DNA from: Panopea generosa | Lineage: Eukaryota; Mollusca; Bivalvia; Adapedonta; Hiatellidae | Direction: 5' to 3' | NCBI GenBank assembly: GCA_029582155.1 | Contig: CM055899.1 | Location: forward strand, 77,378,574 to 77,442,573 | DNA: 64,000 bases | Shown: one piece after another, positions 12,111 to 23,069 of the stretch | Position numbering within the stretch: the first letter of the stretch is position 1 | How the letters are laid out: every line of letters starts with the position of its first letter | Position numbers and translations under genes: made by a program | Notes under the pieces: model-generated | The model's database searches: none | The model's input: the letters and a program-made list of their open reading frames with translations, nothing else | Told to the model about the DNA's origin: nothing

Positions 12111-12778
12111 GTCATTACATACTTCGATCCAAATAAAGAAACACATGTAATCGTTGATGCAAGCCCAGTGGGAATAGCAGCTATCATGCTTCAATGTGGA
12201 GAGGTTGTCTGCTATGCCAGCAAATCGTTGATTGATGTTGAAACACGATATTCTCAAACAGAACGTGAGAATTCTGCAATAGTATCGGCAATTGAACATT
12301 GGCATATTTACCTTTTTGGTCATAAGTGCTTATTGTGCTTATCAGTGACGCAAAGGCACTGGAAAACATACACAGCAATCCAAAGTCAAGACCGCCTGCA
12401 CGATTAAAACGATGGAGACTACGACTTCAAGCATATGATTTCATGGTCGTGTACAAGCCAGATGAGTCAAACATGTCTGGTTATCTGAGTAGACATCCAG
12501 ATGCCTCTCGTGCAAAAACAAGCCATCAGTCGGGTATCGCTGAAGAATATTTGACATTCATAGCACAAAATAACGTTCCAAAAACAATGACATTGGATGA
12601 AAGTAAAGGACACCGATCTACAAACAGTCATAAAAATATGAAATCAGAAACATGGAGTTTATTATACACAAACAAAACAAATACATTCTCACGATGCCAG
12701 AATGAACTTATCGTAGTTTCTCTTGAAAATGGCGATGTTTTGTTACATGATACGAAATTTACCACATAACGTAGTTAA
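12081..12778 (+). pseudogene. Gypsy RNase H and connection region remnant
   Basis: It reads 'YFDPNKETHVIVDASPVG' (RNase H start), 'VCYASKSLIDVETRYSQTER' and, after a frameshift near 12330, 'SRPPARLKRWRLRLQAYDF' and 'YKPDESNMSGYLSRHPD', the classic run toward integrase. It ends at 12768 before any integrase zinc finger. Confidence 0.8.
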
Positions 12779-12787
12779 ATAGAACGT

Positions 12788-12858
12788 TAGTCTGGTTCCC
12801 TGACCTACAAAATAAATAGTCGATTTATTGAGTAGGTCCGAAAACCAGGCAAAATAGA
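12788..12858. repeat. Imperfect palindrome at the Gypsy truncation point
   Basis: CTGGTTCCCTGACCTAC...AATAAAT faces its near reverse complement ATTTATT...GTAGGTCCGAAAACCAG. It lies just beyond the last recognisable Gypsy codons and may be the end of another mobile element. Confidence 0.5.
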
Positions 12859-13482
12859 ACGTATGCAAATGAGTATGACCAGAAGTGAGCCAATCGAAAC
12901 GAAGCGGAATTTGACAATGCATAATTAGAAAAACAAACGCCGTCTGCTCTGTTTGTTAACAGTTAAAGAACAATATAACTGTTATAAGAGGGTATTTCAC
13001 TCCATATTCTGCATGTTATTAATGCGTTAGTCACCACTCTTTCCCATAAAATTGAACATAATGTAAATCTAAATCTAAAACAATAAATTTAAGTAAAACT
13101 ACAAGTTGCAAAATGATTCTTCTTCTTTCTTTTTTTCTTTCTTTCTTTTTGCTTTCAAAACAAAACTAATGAGATATCTATTTATGTAGATGTGTGTGTT
13201 AAATCAATTTAAGTTTAAAAAAATGAATAATTTGAGTCTCGTTCAATGCATGAATATTTGCAACAATAAATTTGTTGTAAAAATGTACCTTGTGGTGGAA
13301 ATTGTTGTTTTTTTTCACTGTCTCGGTTACATATAGAGTCTACAGTGATGATATTTCCCTCTGAGTCGCAAGGCAGCACAGACATGCAATCTACAGCAAT
13401 ATATACCTTAACTGGAACAGTGGGAGAAAAAGCAAGACTTTTTAATAGTCTGTCAATAACCAAAAGATCCTATTGAACCTCA

Positions 13483-13722
13483 ATGTTGAAACTGAATGAA
13501 TGGGTCACAGCTTGTGAAATTGAGGCGGCACCACTTCTGTACAACTACAAAATTAAAGTTTGGCTGAAAGTAACAAGAGGAACTTTTACACTTTGTACAT
13601 ATCAACCACTACAAATTGAAAATGAAGAAACATTGCCAACTAATATGTTGCTCGACAATTGTCATTTTCAAATTTTGTTACCAATGCCCATAGCAAACGA
13701 GGTAAACCAATCAGAGACATAG
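13483..13722 (+). pseudogene. Possible OTU-protease-like fragment
   Basis: A 79-codon frame contains 'WVTACEIEAAPLLYNYKIKV' and ends 'LLDNCHFQILLPMPIANE', an arrangement resembling the C-terminal half of OTU domains (a hydrophobic strand after a His). A GAG|GTAAAC donor at 13708 and a TTTACAG acceptor at 13921 could join it to the next remnant. No catalytic Cys block was found, so the assignment is weak. Confidence 0.3.
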
Positions 13723-13921
13723 ACGCATGTCTCTGAACCAATTAACCAAAAGTTTAACTGAACAAGAAAAATCGGCCTCAAGCGCTTATCAAAGCATTAA
13801 TGCATCTAACATTCACTTTGAATCAATAAACACACACACACAAATATTTTAATTACCAGGTACCATGTCAGTTGTATCAAAAGCATATTCGTAATTTCTT
13901 TTCTTTTTTATTCATTTACAG

Positions 13922-14709
13922 CATGCATCACCATATAATTATTGGAACAGATTCGAGAGGGAGGTATCTGCATCAACACATAAACAAATTTCATCCATTT
14001 CGGATTTTTCTGATCACTATCATGTATCTTTGATTGTCATTTCTGGTGGTAAAATATCACAGGTCTATCATGCTGTTCAAAATAAAATGACTTCTTATCT
14101 TGATGAGCAAACAGTCATTTTGATAGCAGCTGACCTTTGTAATTTGACAGAAAAAAGTGACCTGCAGAAATGGAACATACATTACATATAATTCAACAAA
14201 TAAAGTCAAAACATTTATAACAGAATTACATGAAATTTCCAGAAAACTGAGACATGACACAGCAACACTTTTTCTTGCAACAATTCCAAGTGCCTCTATT
14301 AAAAAATATGCATCTTTTCAAATTCTTAAACATAGACTTACAGAAACAGACTTAACAACTGCGGAAATACAACAACAGATAATTTTAGAAAAAGACATTA
14401 TGACTATAAATCAAGAAATATGTAAAATTAATACAGAGCATTGTGTTAAGACTGTCAGACTCCATAGGGACATAATGAAAACATCAGTTAAAAAAGAGGA
14501 AAACATGGTCAAAATAAAAAAAAAATTTTTGCTACTCCAACATGTATGATGGAGTACATACAAAACAAGAGTTGAATACAAAGTGGTATAACGTTATATG
14601 TTGCACAATTGTTTCAAAAATTGAAGATTATGAAATCACACTTACAGACTCGGACCATGAAGACAATGATGATATGTCTGCTGACACACGGGACTTTAAA
14701 AGGACGTGA
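13922..14709 (+). pseudogene. SGNH/GDSL-hydrolase-like remnant
   Basis: Motifs occur in the order expected for an SGNH hydrolase: a block I-like 'IIIGTDSRGRYLHQH', 'VISGGKISQVYHAV', a block III-like 'LIAADLCNLTEK', a helical segment 'EIQQQIILEKDIMTINQEIC', and a block V-like 'MYDGVHTKQELNTKWY'. The piece ends with an acidic tail (DSDHEDNDD) and TGA at 14707. Three frame changes separate the blocks, two of them at A-runs, so it is not translatable as read. It may be a mobile-element passenger gene; function is inferred. Confidence 0.5.
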
Positions 14710-15586
14710 TAACTTTGTTTACCGGTATCAATAACTTTGTGAAGTGCGTGCATATGTCAAAAGCAAACTTGTATTGTTAATTTAGGTGGGTGATATGACA
14801 ATCGCTAACCTTTCAACTAACAGTATTATATATGTTTTAAACCATAGTATAAGTTACTTAAATGTACGCCTTAGTATAAGCTAATGCACATATACAGAGG
14901 ATTTTTTTCTCTTTAAATCCGACAACTCTTGTTATGTGCAAGAATCCTAATGCCAAACTGCTCATTCTTATTATTAATAAGGCCAATATTTATATAAAAA
15001 TATACTTTAATAACTATGCATTATCTGACTGTTTTAATTACATACAACGCTTTTTATGATACGCCAACACAAACACTCATAAACAATATACCCACTGTAA
15101 GAGCATGATGTTTTGACCCTCATTTGTAAACCAAGAACTGCCAGCAATGTAAATACTATTCTTAATTATTACCCTAGAAACTGCAATATCTTTTCCCCTT
15201 ATTTTTATTCTCTTTTTTTTTTACTAACCAACAACTAATGGAAAATTGTGTTTGACATCTACCTATTCGCTCGCCATTTACATATTTCATATTATAATCA
15301 AGTAATTTATAAACGATGCAACAGAGAACAATGCCCTCAATGACTGAACAACCGCAAGTTGTCAGTTATACACGGTGGCCGTGTAGATAGTCAAGAATTT
15401 GGGTGATATATAAATTACAAACTCATTCATTAACGAAATTTTAAATTATAAAATGAAACTGTTTTGATCTGTACGTAAAAACTATTTATAGACAGATATT
15501 TTACGATATATTATAAACTATACTTTGTTAAAAAATGTTATTGCATATATACTTTTAAATATTGAAAACTAAAAAGAAATCGTTGA
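14710..15586. other. Upstream region of the CUSTOS gene; no gene recognised
   Basis: AT-rich. It should contain the promoter of the plus-strand gene starting at 15587, but no TATA box or other promoter element stands out. Confidence 0.5.
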
Positions 15587-15707
15587 ATGTCAAATGTTAT
15601 GACTGTCATGGCAGCTTCCATGCAGTATGATTCTTCTTCGAGTGAAGACGAAGAAGCTATTGCTAGATTGAAAGATGCAGCTGTGGATAGCACACTGTTT
15701 GCTTCTA
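15587..15707 (+). CDS. CUSTOS: CUSTOS exon 1
   Basis: Forty codons plus one base, encoding the acidic SSSSEDEE start. The donor is A|GTAAGA, and an in-frame TGA lies directly upstream. Confidence 0.85.
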
Positions 15708-18700
15708 GTAAGATCTATTTTCAGGTCATAATGATAGAATTATCCGAAAAATACATTGCAACTTTAAAACAACATAAATTTTGATGACATTGATTTTCGC
15801 GAATGTTCCTAGTTTTTTCAGTCGAAACTGAAAATGTTTGAAGACAATAGACTGTTCATTTTACTTCTTAAAATATAAAGCAAATAAAAAATAAACCTTT
15901 ATTTAAAAAAAAGTTTTAAGAAGACAACTTCGCAGGTGTTGAGCCGGCAGCTGTACATTAATGTGTGGGGATATCGGACACAGTGGGTTTTTCAAAAGAT
16001 TTGAAAATACGCTATTTGCAGCTTTCTGCATGTACTACATTTGTTTTCAGACCCTATTAAAGCAACACATCCACGTTTAAACTTTTTTAAAAAGTTTTTC
16101 AATAGAGTTGTGAGCACATTTCCCATACATAAATATATGGTCAGTGAGCTGTATATGTGCTAACAAACACTATCCAGAACGCTTTAGAATTATAAAAAAA
16201 GATGTCCAAATTATAAAGCGTGACAAACGCTTTATAAATTATTTTTAAAGTGCCGAGGATACCAACTTGGCTTCAAATTGAATTATGGGAGTCGTATTAA
16301 AAAAACTTCACGTTTTAGTGCATAGTGTACTTTACCTGCCTTGAAAGTCATTTTGACAATTTTTTTTGACTCGGGTGAGTTACACGCTTGTTTTATAAAG
16401 TGTTTTTAAATTTTTTTTTAAAAAGTTCAAACGTGGATGTGTTGCTTTAAAGCAGCAGATACAGTAACACATCTCTGATAACATACAAATGTTTATGTAC
16501 CATGACGATATGTGATGACAATCTTGATTGGAAGAGAGCGGTTTGTTTAAACAAGTTTCACATGTTCGCTCAGATAGTGCTGGCGACAGTTTTTTGTATC
16601 ACATTTTCAACATGAAACAGAAAAGTTAAACTAGTTTTACAGTTATCGATTTTGGGTTTATTTGACAAAATAAATTGGGTTGATGAAGAAATTGAAACAA
16701 ATGTATGCTTTATTTTATCATAAACAATAATTAAGATGAAAATAAAATTGTCCAATAATTCAATAAGCTGTCTGATGAACCCCACATGAGATTTAAATAA
16801 CCGATAAACCCCATTTAGTTGTCCGATAAACCCCACAGAAACGTTAGATACTCTTCATGTAGTGCAGTACTTAGAAAAACAGTTGACTTGTATGTGTTGA
16901 TCTAGTTTCACTTCTCAGACATGAACATATCTATCTGAAAAACAAGAAATTTCGTAGTATTTAGCCAAGTAATTAATGTTAATTCAATTTTTGTCATGTA
17001 TCCATAAACATAAACTTATATAGATAGTAAACAGACTTTTAATTAACAGGTTTCTTGTGTAATAAGTTATATTGTTTAAATACTTTGTCAATTTAGGTAC
17101 ATCAGAGCAAAATGGCAACACTAAAGAGAAAGCAGTGAGTCATTTACCATCTCTAAGGTATGTCCATTAGTTTTGTTCTATTCTCTTAAGTTTATAGATT
17201 CTTTTAGTTTAAAAGTCCTCAAAAAAAATGTTTTAAGTATTCCTCACCTTTATTGTGTTTAGTGTTTAACCTCAGTTGACAACCAATGGAATCGCTTCAA
17301 TTTTCAAAATTGTTAAAACAGCCTACAAAATAACAAGTTCGTCTTCACTGCGCACGCATGAATAGCATTGCACAGACTCCGCTCTTGATTCAATTCTGAA
17401 CAAGTCATGTACAAACTACAAAGCCGCATGAGCTATGCTCAGAAATGGCCTTAGCAAACATCAACTTTCAAACATCAATCATCTAAGCTTTCATTGTAAC
17501 TACTGCTAGGAGCCAATCAAATGACGTCAAACTGTCAGTCAAATGACGTTTAACACTTAGCCAGTTCTGGTTCATTAAATAAAAATTTAACCCAAAGGGA
17601 ACGACTGCAAGGAGCAACTGGAGTTTCTTAATTGTTACATCTTTATTAAATGAACACTAACTATTACATAATATTGCTGTATATAGACTAGCATACAACT
17701 CCCTGTCCTGTTCAAGCTTTTACAACCACATATTCATTCATCTCACCAATCAGATGCCTACATAACTTCATTTCCATCCATCTAACAAATAAGCTGCTTG
17801 TATAACTTCATTGTCACCCTTTTAACCAATCAGCTGCCTGTCTGACTTCTTGCTTATCCATCTAACCAATCAGCTACCTGTCTGACTTCTTGCATATCCA
17901 TCTAACCAATCAGCTACCTGTCTGACTTCTTGCATATCCATCTAACCAATCAGCTACCTGGCTAACATCATTTTCATCCTGGATGGCTGGAATAGTCAGG
18001 TATGTACATGTCGGAATGGACATATACTCTGAGTGATATTAATACAAACACAATACATAATGTAGTCTATCAGTTATTATGTCTATTTATATCATGTCAG
18101 ACCTGATAAAGCAAGAGATGTTGATGAAAATGATGACAGATTACATGTACCACATACAACTCCAGGGTTTAGAAAACATGTTGCAAAGAAGCTTACAGTT
18201 GCATTGGACAGGTAATGTTTATGGCCTGCCATTTAAATTATAAGTGTGGAGCATATAGTGAATGCTCTTCTTGGACGCCTCCAAAAATAGTTTGCGCCTA
18301 ATAACATACTACGTTTCCTTGACATGTTAAGTTTCCTCAAGATTCTGAGAATATTTTTGAAATAATAAACAGTTTATGTCTTGCCTTTTCAGAGCAAAAA
18401 AAAGAGACAACTGTGTTACTTTTGTGTATGCGGAGCAGCTTCAAAAAAAAAATTAATGTGAAATTTGTGCCTTTAGTTTGTTTCTCTAAAATGTTTGACC
18501 TGGAGTCACAAAATTTTGTCCAAAGTTGTATAATGGGTAGTTCTATCCAACACCTTGCTGCATTTTGGTTGACATTGACCTTTATGGATGAAAAATGTTG
18601 AGTGCTTAGCTCAGATTCACAGAAACTGTTAAGTTAAGTTTCACAGAAATTATTAAGCCTAGAACAATAGTTGTGTTATGGGTGGTATGCAACATGTTTG

Positions 18701-21700
18701 GCTGACGATGACCCATACTGGGTTTAACCCCTACAGGTTAATGACTTAGCCTTCAAGATTTAAGATTTTTATCTTAGCTCCATATCTCCAAAACTAACTA
18801 ATGGGAGTTTCCAAATATTGTAAAATACAATAGGCCATTTTAAATTAATAGCTAGATAATCATCCAAATTTTTCTTAAAAACAGGGAGGACGGGAGTTTT
18901 TTTAATAATATTTTTTTTTTTTAATTTTTTTTTTTTATGAAAATAAAAAGGGTTGAGGCGGCATGAAAATTACAGGGCGGGCGGGGATGATAATCTAGCA
19001 ATTAATTTATTATGGCCATATGTGTTGCCACCTAATGAATTTATTATAAGGACGCCTCAGCAAATGAGCAATTGTCATATAATTTGATTAGACATCATGC
19101 TTAAATTCATTATTTCAATCAACCTCTGTCAATCAAAACTGCACACAGTCTACAAATTGATGCAGAGTAAGCTCTAATATTATTATAGATACACTGGTAA
19201 CTTTAAATTCTTACTTTAACTTTCAGTGACATAGACACCTCAATGAAATGTTTTTGTTCATCAGAAACTTCCAGAGAAGAGACGAGAGGTAAGTAGACTT
19301 GTTTAAAGGTACATGTAGAATATGAATGATCTACCTGTCAAATACAAATCTGAGGTACTGGCTCAAGATAACTGACCTATTATTTCTGAGGTCCTGGGAT
19401 GGAGCCAATCTTGGTATGAACTATTTTGGGTGAAAAAGTCTGCCAGTTAAAAATGGTGGTATGGTGGTTTTAATAAAAATAATGTAACTGTTTATATCTT
19501 GAATAGGCAATATAGTATATAACAAAGAATGTGTTGAAAGAATATGGATTAAGTAAACAAGCATAATCAACCATGATCAACGCTGTGTTGCATTAAAAAC
19601 TTGTGATTTTTTTAAAAGGAACATGAAAATGTCGTAGTTTGATGTTTGTATACAACTTCTAAGAAATGATTCCGGTTACTTTTATAACTTTAGGGTACCT
19701 GTATAAAACTTCTGAGGAACTTTATGAGGTTTAAGTTGCATGGTTGTGTTCTAAAAGAATGCCTCTTTAAAAAACAAGAGAGAAAACTGGTCCACACTTT
19801 TGCTCCATATCAGTGGTACATTTGTCGTGTGCAATTGGCTGCCTTTTCGTTCTATGACATCATACACATTAATTTTAAAATTATTGTTTGTATGGGATTT
19901 TGGGTTTCTTTTTCCAACTGTTTTACAATGTGGGAAAAGTAGTTGGTGATTTTCAGAGATAGGTGTGTCTAATCCTGGTTAACCACCTGGCAGATCCACA
20001 GAAAGATAAGTGCCATTATATTCATATTTAATTAAAATACTGTTGCAAAGAGGCTCAAAACCTCACACAAAAACTGTTTTGCCTGATATTGGTGTATTGC
20101 GACTGAGTTAGGTATCTGTCCTAGCTGGATGGGGTGTTCAATAAGATTCAGAGTAGAAGGCCTTGATTGTAAAAGAGGGCCACATTGGGACCTGGTCCTC
20201 CACAACCAATGATGGGATCAAGTGGGCAGCATTCCCAATAGTTCGGGTCAATAGATGCTTGAATAGTAATTACCATTTCATATGTGACAAATTCCCAGAA
20301 AATACAGCAGTTTTTAGAAAATATAGCTTTCAAAACAACACCTAATGATGGTCAAACTGAATGGATTTCTTTAGAACAAATCTGTTAGAAAAAATATGAG
20401 AAAGCATAAGAAAAATTAACCATCAGAAATAAAGCTGGCACACCTTTGGAAGTAGCACTTTGGAGTGCAACTGCTGAATCTTATTGCAAACCACGTGTCT
20501 GGGGCATGATATTTCTGTATGAAAATACTTATATAGTCTATAACAGAACCTGATATCGCCCGAATTAACCGCAAATTAATTAGCAAGGAATTCTATGCAT
20601 GTCCCATAATTCATACCAATTGAAAGCTTACAAAACTGTGATGTCATCCAAACTTTCAGTCGAAGCAAATGACCAATCAACATTCTCAAATCTTGCTTTC
20701 CCAACATTGCTACCTATAAAGAAAGTTTAGAGCTTATATGAACTGTATTGAGTCTGCTCCCTTGGTAGAACCAGTTCTGAGTGATGTTTTTCAGAGGCAT
20801 TAGGTTGAGCTGGGGATCAAAGCCTGTATCCCCTGGCGTCAGCAGCCAACACTGTATTCACCACCACCCCACTTTAACAACTTTTAAATGTGATATGGGT
20901 AAACATTATAGAAGGAGATGCTAAATATCATACAATATGTAATGCATGTACTAAATGTATTTTATTTTATATCATTTACAGGTATACGACTGTTCACTAG
21001 CTCTAAAGAGTTTTTAACATCAGTGAAATTAGAAGAAGAAACAACGAATCAAAGGCAGAGGATAAAACGACCCCACTCCCCCAGCACTGATGACAGGTTA
21101 GAAATGATATTACTACCTGACTTTGTCTACCTACGGAAGTAGAATGTTAATATCTTTTTAATGGAGTAGCGGCTTTCTGATTTTAAAAAACATTAAGCTT
21201 GATAAAATAAGATAGATATTTATTTTAACACCTACTTGAAGCTATTTTCCGACAAAACAAGAATGCCCAGCGACTTACAAACAAAAAAACTAAAACTAGA
21301 GAAAGTGGTTAAACATTTTAAAGTAAGATCAGTTTAAAGTTATATTTACTAGGCTTTTGAATAATTGTAATTAAAGACATTTATCAATTTAAATTCAATC
21401 AAGATAAAGATAATCGAACAGATCTACGCTTTCTATTGAAATTATCTTTTTTTTGGAGCCCTGCTTCCGAACAAGAATGTATTATTATATAATATATATA
21501 TATATATATTTCTCCCTAATTCCTTGAGCCGATCTAAGTGACAATTTAAGTATATAAAATTTGCATATTTTGTAATATATAAAATGTACATATTTATCTG
21601 AAAAATAATATGAAAATATTATTTAAAATATTCTTAACACGGTTGATTAGATACAAAACTGTTTATTTTCTGTATATTATAATTATTTTAGCTCAGAGGA

Positions 21701-21956
21701 TGAAAAGCTGGCTGAGGCTGCAGTGTCACATGACTTCATAATTAATCAGAGTTATCTCCCCTCTCTGGCAAATCAGAAGCCACCAGATGTCACTATTACT
21801 GCTTCAGCAGATGATATATCAGTACAAGATGTTGAAACAAAGAAATATACAAAGACTGAAAATATTGCAAATAACATTGAACACAATCTCTCAGATAAAA
21901 GTCATAAAAAGAAAAAGAAGAAGAAAAAATCCCATAAAGGATTGGATGACACCTGA
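15587..21956 (+). CDS. CUSTOS: CUSTOS (C12orf43) homologue, six exons, 244 aa
   Basis: Exons: 15587-15707, 17097-17157, 18101-18211, 19227-19288, 20982-21096, 21692-21956. All introns are GT-AG, phases agree, and the total is 735 nt. The N-terminus has an acidic serine cluster (DSSSSEDEEAIARLKDAA) matching the start of vertebrate CUSTOS. The middle has 'HTTPGFRKHVAKKLTVALDS' (vertebrate TTPEFRAHVAKKL) and 'GIRLFTSSKEFLTSVK'. A second 'SSEDEKLAEAAVSHDFI' repeat is followed by a C-terminal poly-lysine tract (KKKKKKKKSHKGLDDT), a likely nuclear localisation signal. Vertebrate CUSTOS is a nuclear modulator of Wnt/beta-catenin signalling; the role here is by homology. A TGA immediately before the first ATG supports this start, though a later Met (MAASMQ) could be used. 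Confidence 0.88.
16061..16446. mobile_element. CUSTOS: 386-bp MITE with TTAA target site, in CUSTOS intron 1
   Basis: AGCAACACATCCACGTTTAA at the left end recurs as its reverse complement ending GTGGATGTGTTGCT at 16446, with both TIRs about 30 bp. TTAA lies directly outside each end (16057-16060, 16447-16450). TTAA duplication is characteristic of piggyBac-like elements; the superfamily is inferred from this alone. The interior has no ORF. Confidence 0.85.
17097..17157 (+). CDS. CUSTOS: CUSTOS exon 2
   Basis: Acceptor TTTAG|GTACATC, donor CTAAG|GTATGT. Encodes STSEQNGNTKEKAVSHLPSL, a less conserved linker. Confidence 0.8.
17725..17965. repeat. 40-bp minisatellite in CUSTOS intron 2
   Basis: About six copies of a 40-bp unit containing ATCCATCTAACCAATCAGCT and ACCTGTCTGACTTCTTG. 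The outer copies are diverged. Confidence 0.9.
18101..18211 (+). CDS. CUSTOS: CUSTOS exon 3 (family core)
   Basis: Encodes RPDKARDVDENDDRLHVPH and TTPGFRKHVAKKLTVALD, the most diagnostic block of the family. Acceptor ATGTCAG|A, donor ACAG|GTAATG. Confidence 0.9.
19227..19288 (+). CDS. CUSTOS: CUSTOS exon 4
   Basis: Acceptor TTTCAG|TGACATAG, donor GAGAG|GTAAGT. Encodes DIDTSMKCFCSSETSREETR. The upstream intron is rich in T-runs. Confidence 0.82.
20750..20880 (-). mobile_element. Degenerate tRNA-derived SINE fragment
   Basis: On the minus strand, TGGTGGTGAATACAGTG and GGCTTTGATCCCCAGC are placed like degenerate A and B boxes. They are followed by CAGAACTGGTTCTACCAAGG, shared with SINE family 1 bodies. 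Confidence 0.4.
20982..21096 (+). CDS. CUSTOS: CUSTOS exon 5
   Basis: Acceptor TTTACAG|GTATACG, donor GACAG|GTTAGA. Encodes IRLFTSSKEFLTSVKLEEET and a basic patch RQRIKRPHSPST. Confidence 0.85.
21692..21956 (+). CDS. CUSTOS: CUSTOS exon 6 (terminal)
   Basis: Acceptor ATTTTAG|CTCAGAGG. Encodes the second acidic repeat (SSEDEKLAEAAVSHD) and a C-terminal lysine tract, with TGA at 21954-21956. Confidence 0.87.
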
Positions 21957-21962
21957 AATAAA
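21957..21962 (+). promoter_or_regulatory. CUSTOS: Candidate poly(A) signal AATAAA for CUSTOS
   Basis: AATAAA directly follows the stop codon. An alternative ATTAAA lies at 22115-22120 and may be used instead if the 3' UTR is longer. Confidence 0.35.
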
Positions 21963-23065
21963 AAGAGTTGAAACTAAACTTTTTGCGTTTCTTTAAGAAA
22001 TATTTCCAGTACATGTTACAGTTGACATGGGTCCAAAGGCTCAAAAATGCTGATTTGTACAAGTTTTGCAAGGATATTGTACTCGCTGTGGCATCTGTTA
22101 GTTTTATGGAAAACATTAAACATTACACTTGAAATTTCCAATACCGGTAGGCGCGAGAATTACACTGAGATAGTGTATAGCTAGGACAGGTAGAAAATAT
22201 ATACCCGACACTCTTCTACCCGTGCATGCCTGGGTTAGCCATATATATATGTTGTAATTAGTCCCCTACCGGTTTCACCTATGGGAACTATAGGTTTACC
22301 CTCTGTTGTGTACCCTCCGGTTGTCCGACTGACCAGAAAGATTACTAAAAAAGTATCCAAACCAGGTTCTTGAAACGTTGCATGTGGATAGAGGACAACA
22401 AGGAGGTCATTTTGTTTTTTCAAAACTTGTGGTTACTATGGCAAAACAATTTAGGGAACAAATCATAAATACGTTAACAAAGCCCTACCTGTAAACTTGC
22501 AATACTGTATCTTGTAACAAATAATCCAGATAATAGACTGTTGTCTTTATTTTGTAATTACAATGCAGGAGAAGCTAAGTCCTGGTTTCAGTTGCCTTGC
22601 AAAATTTTGATTTTCTATCGGAAAAGCAAAGAAATTTTAAGGTTACTGTTAAGTGTTTAAAAGTTTGGCATGACCTTGTCGCAAGCCTTTTGATATTGTG
22701 TTTTAAAACAAACAATACAATGCTTATTCAGTTTCATATTAACTCCAATACAGTACTTTCTGAATTATACCCTTCTGGTAACAGGTAATAGTGTGGTACC
22801 TGCGTACAGGGCCAGGTATTACCCACACCGATACCCGAGTACTCATCCCAGCTCTGCTGATAAGGATTGGATAGATCAAAAGGAACGCCAAGCTGTCTAG
22901 GGTCATGTACTTAAAACACTGTTGAATGAGGTTTATTGCCAGCACATACCCTACAATCAATATTAGTGTTTCCTCCGGAGTAGTTGTTAAAACTGCTAGT
23001 TTGCAAAACATTTTCTGTTTTGTTTTTCATAGCATATGGGGCCCATAGGAAAACAAAAATGAATC
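21963..23065. other. CUSTOS 3' flank; no gene recognised
   Basis: No convincing coding potential. Small AT runs and the string CCCCTACCGGTTTCACCTAT near 22263 look like repeat debris. Confidence 0.5.
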
Positions 23066-23069
23066 ATGC

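Larger units (their letters stand above)
8162..12778 (+). mobile_element. Ty3/Gypsy LTR retrotransposon, decayed and truncated
   Basis: An LTR 3' end (AATAAAGAG...ACAATATTACA) is followed at 8273-8285 by TGGCGACGAGGAT, the usual primer-binding-site context of mag-like Gypsy elements. Gag, zinc knuckle, protease, reverse transcriptase and RNase H follow in order. Pol stops just before integrase, and no 3' LTR is seen. Frames are broken repeatedly, and a 1.49-kb DNA transposon (10619-12110) interrupts the RT/RNase H junction. Confidence 0.85.

Noticed and set aside
13215..13463. 82-codon minus-strand frame
   Set aside because: It has a plausible amino-acid composition and a possible donor, but no recognisable family or partner exon.
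17725..17965. Cluster of CCAAT boxes as a promoter
   Set aside because: The CCAAT strings are part of a 40-bp tandem unit in an intron, with no other promoter evidence.
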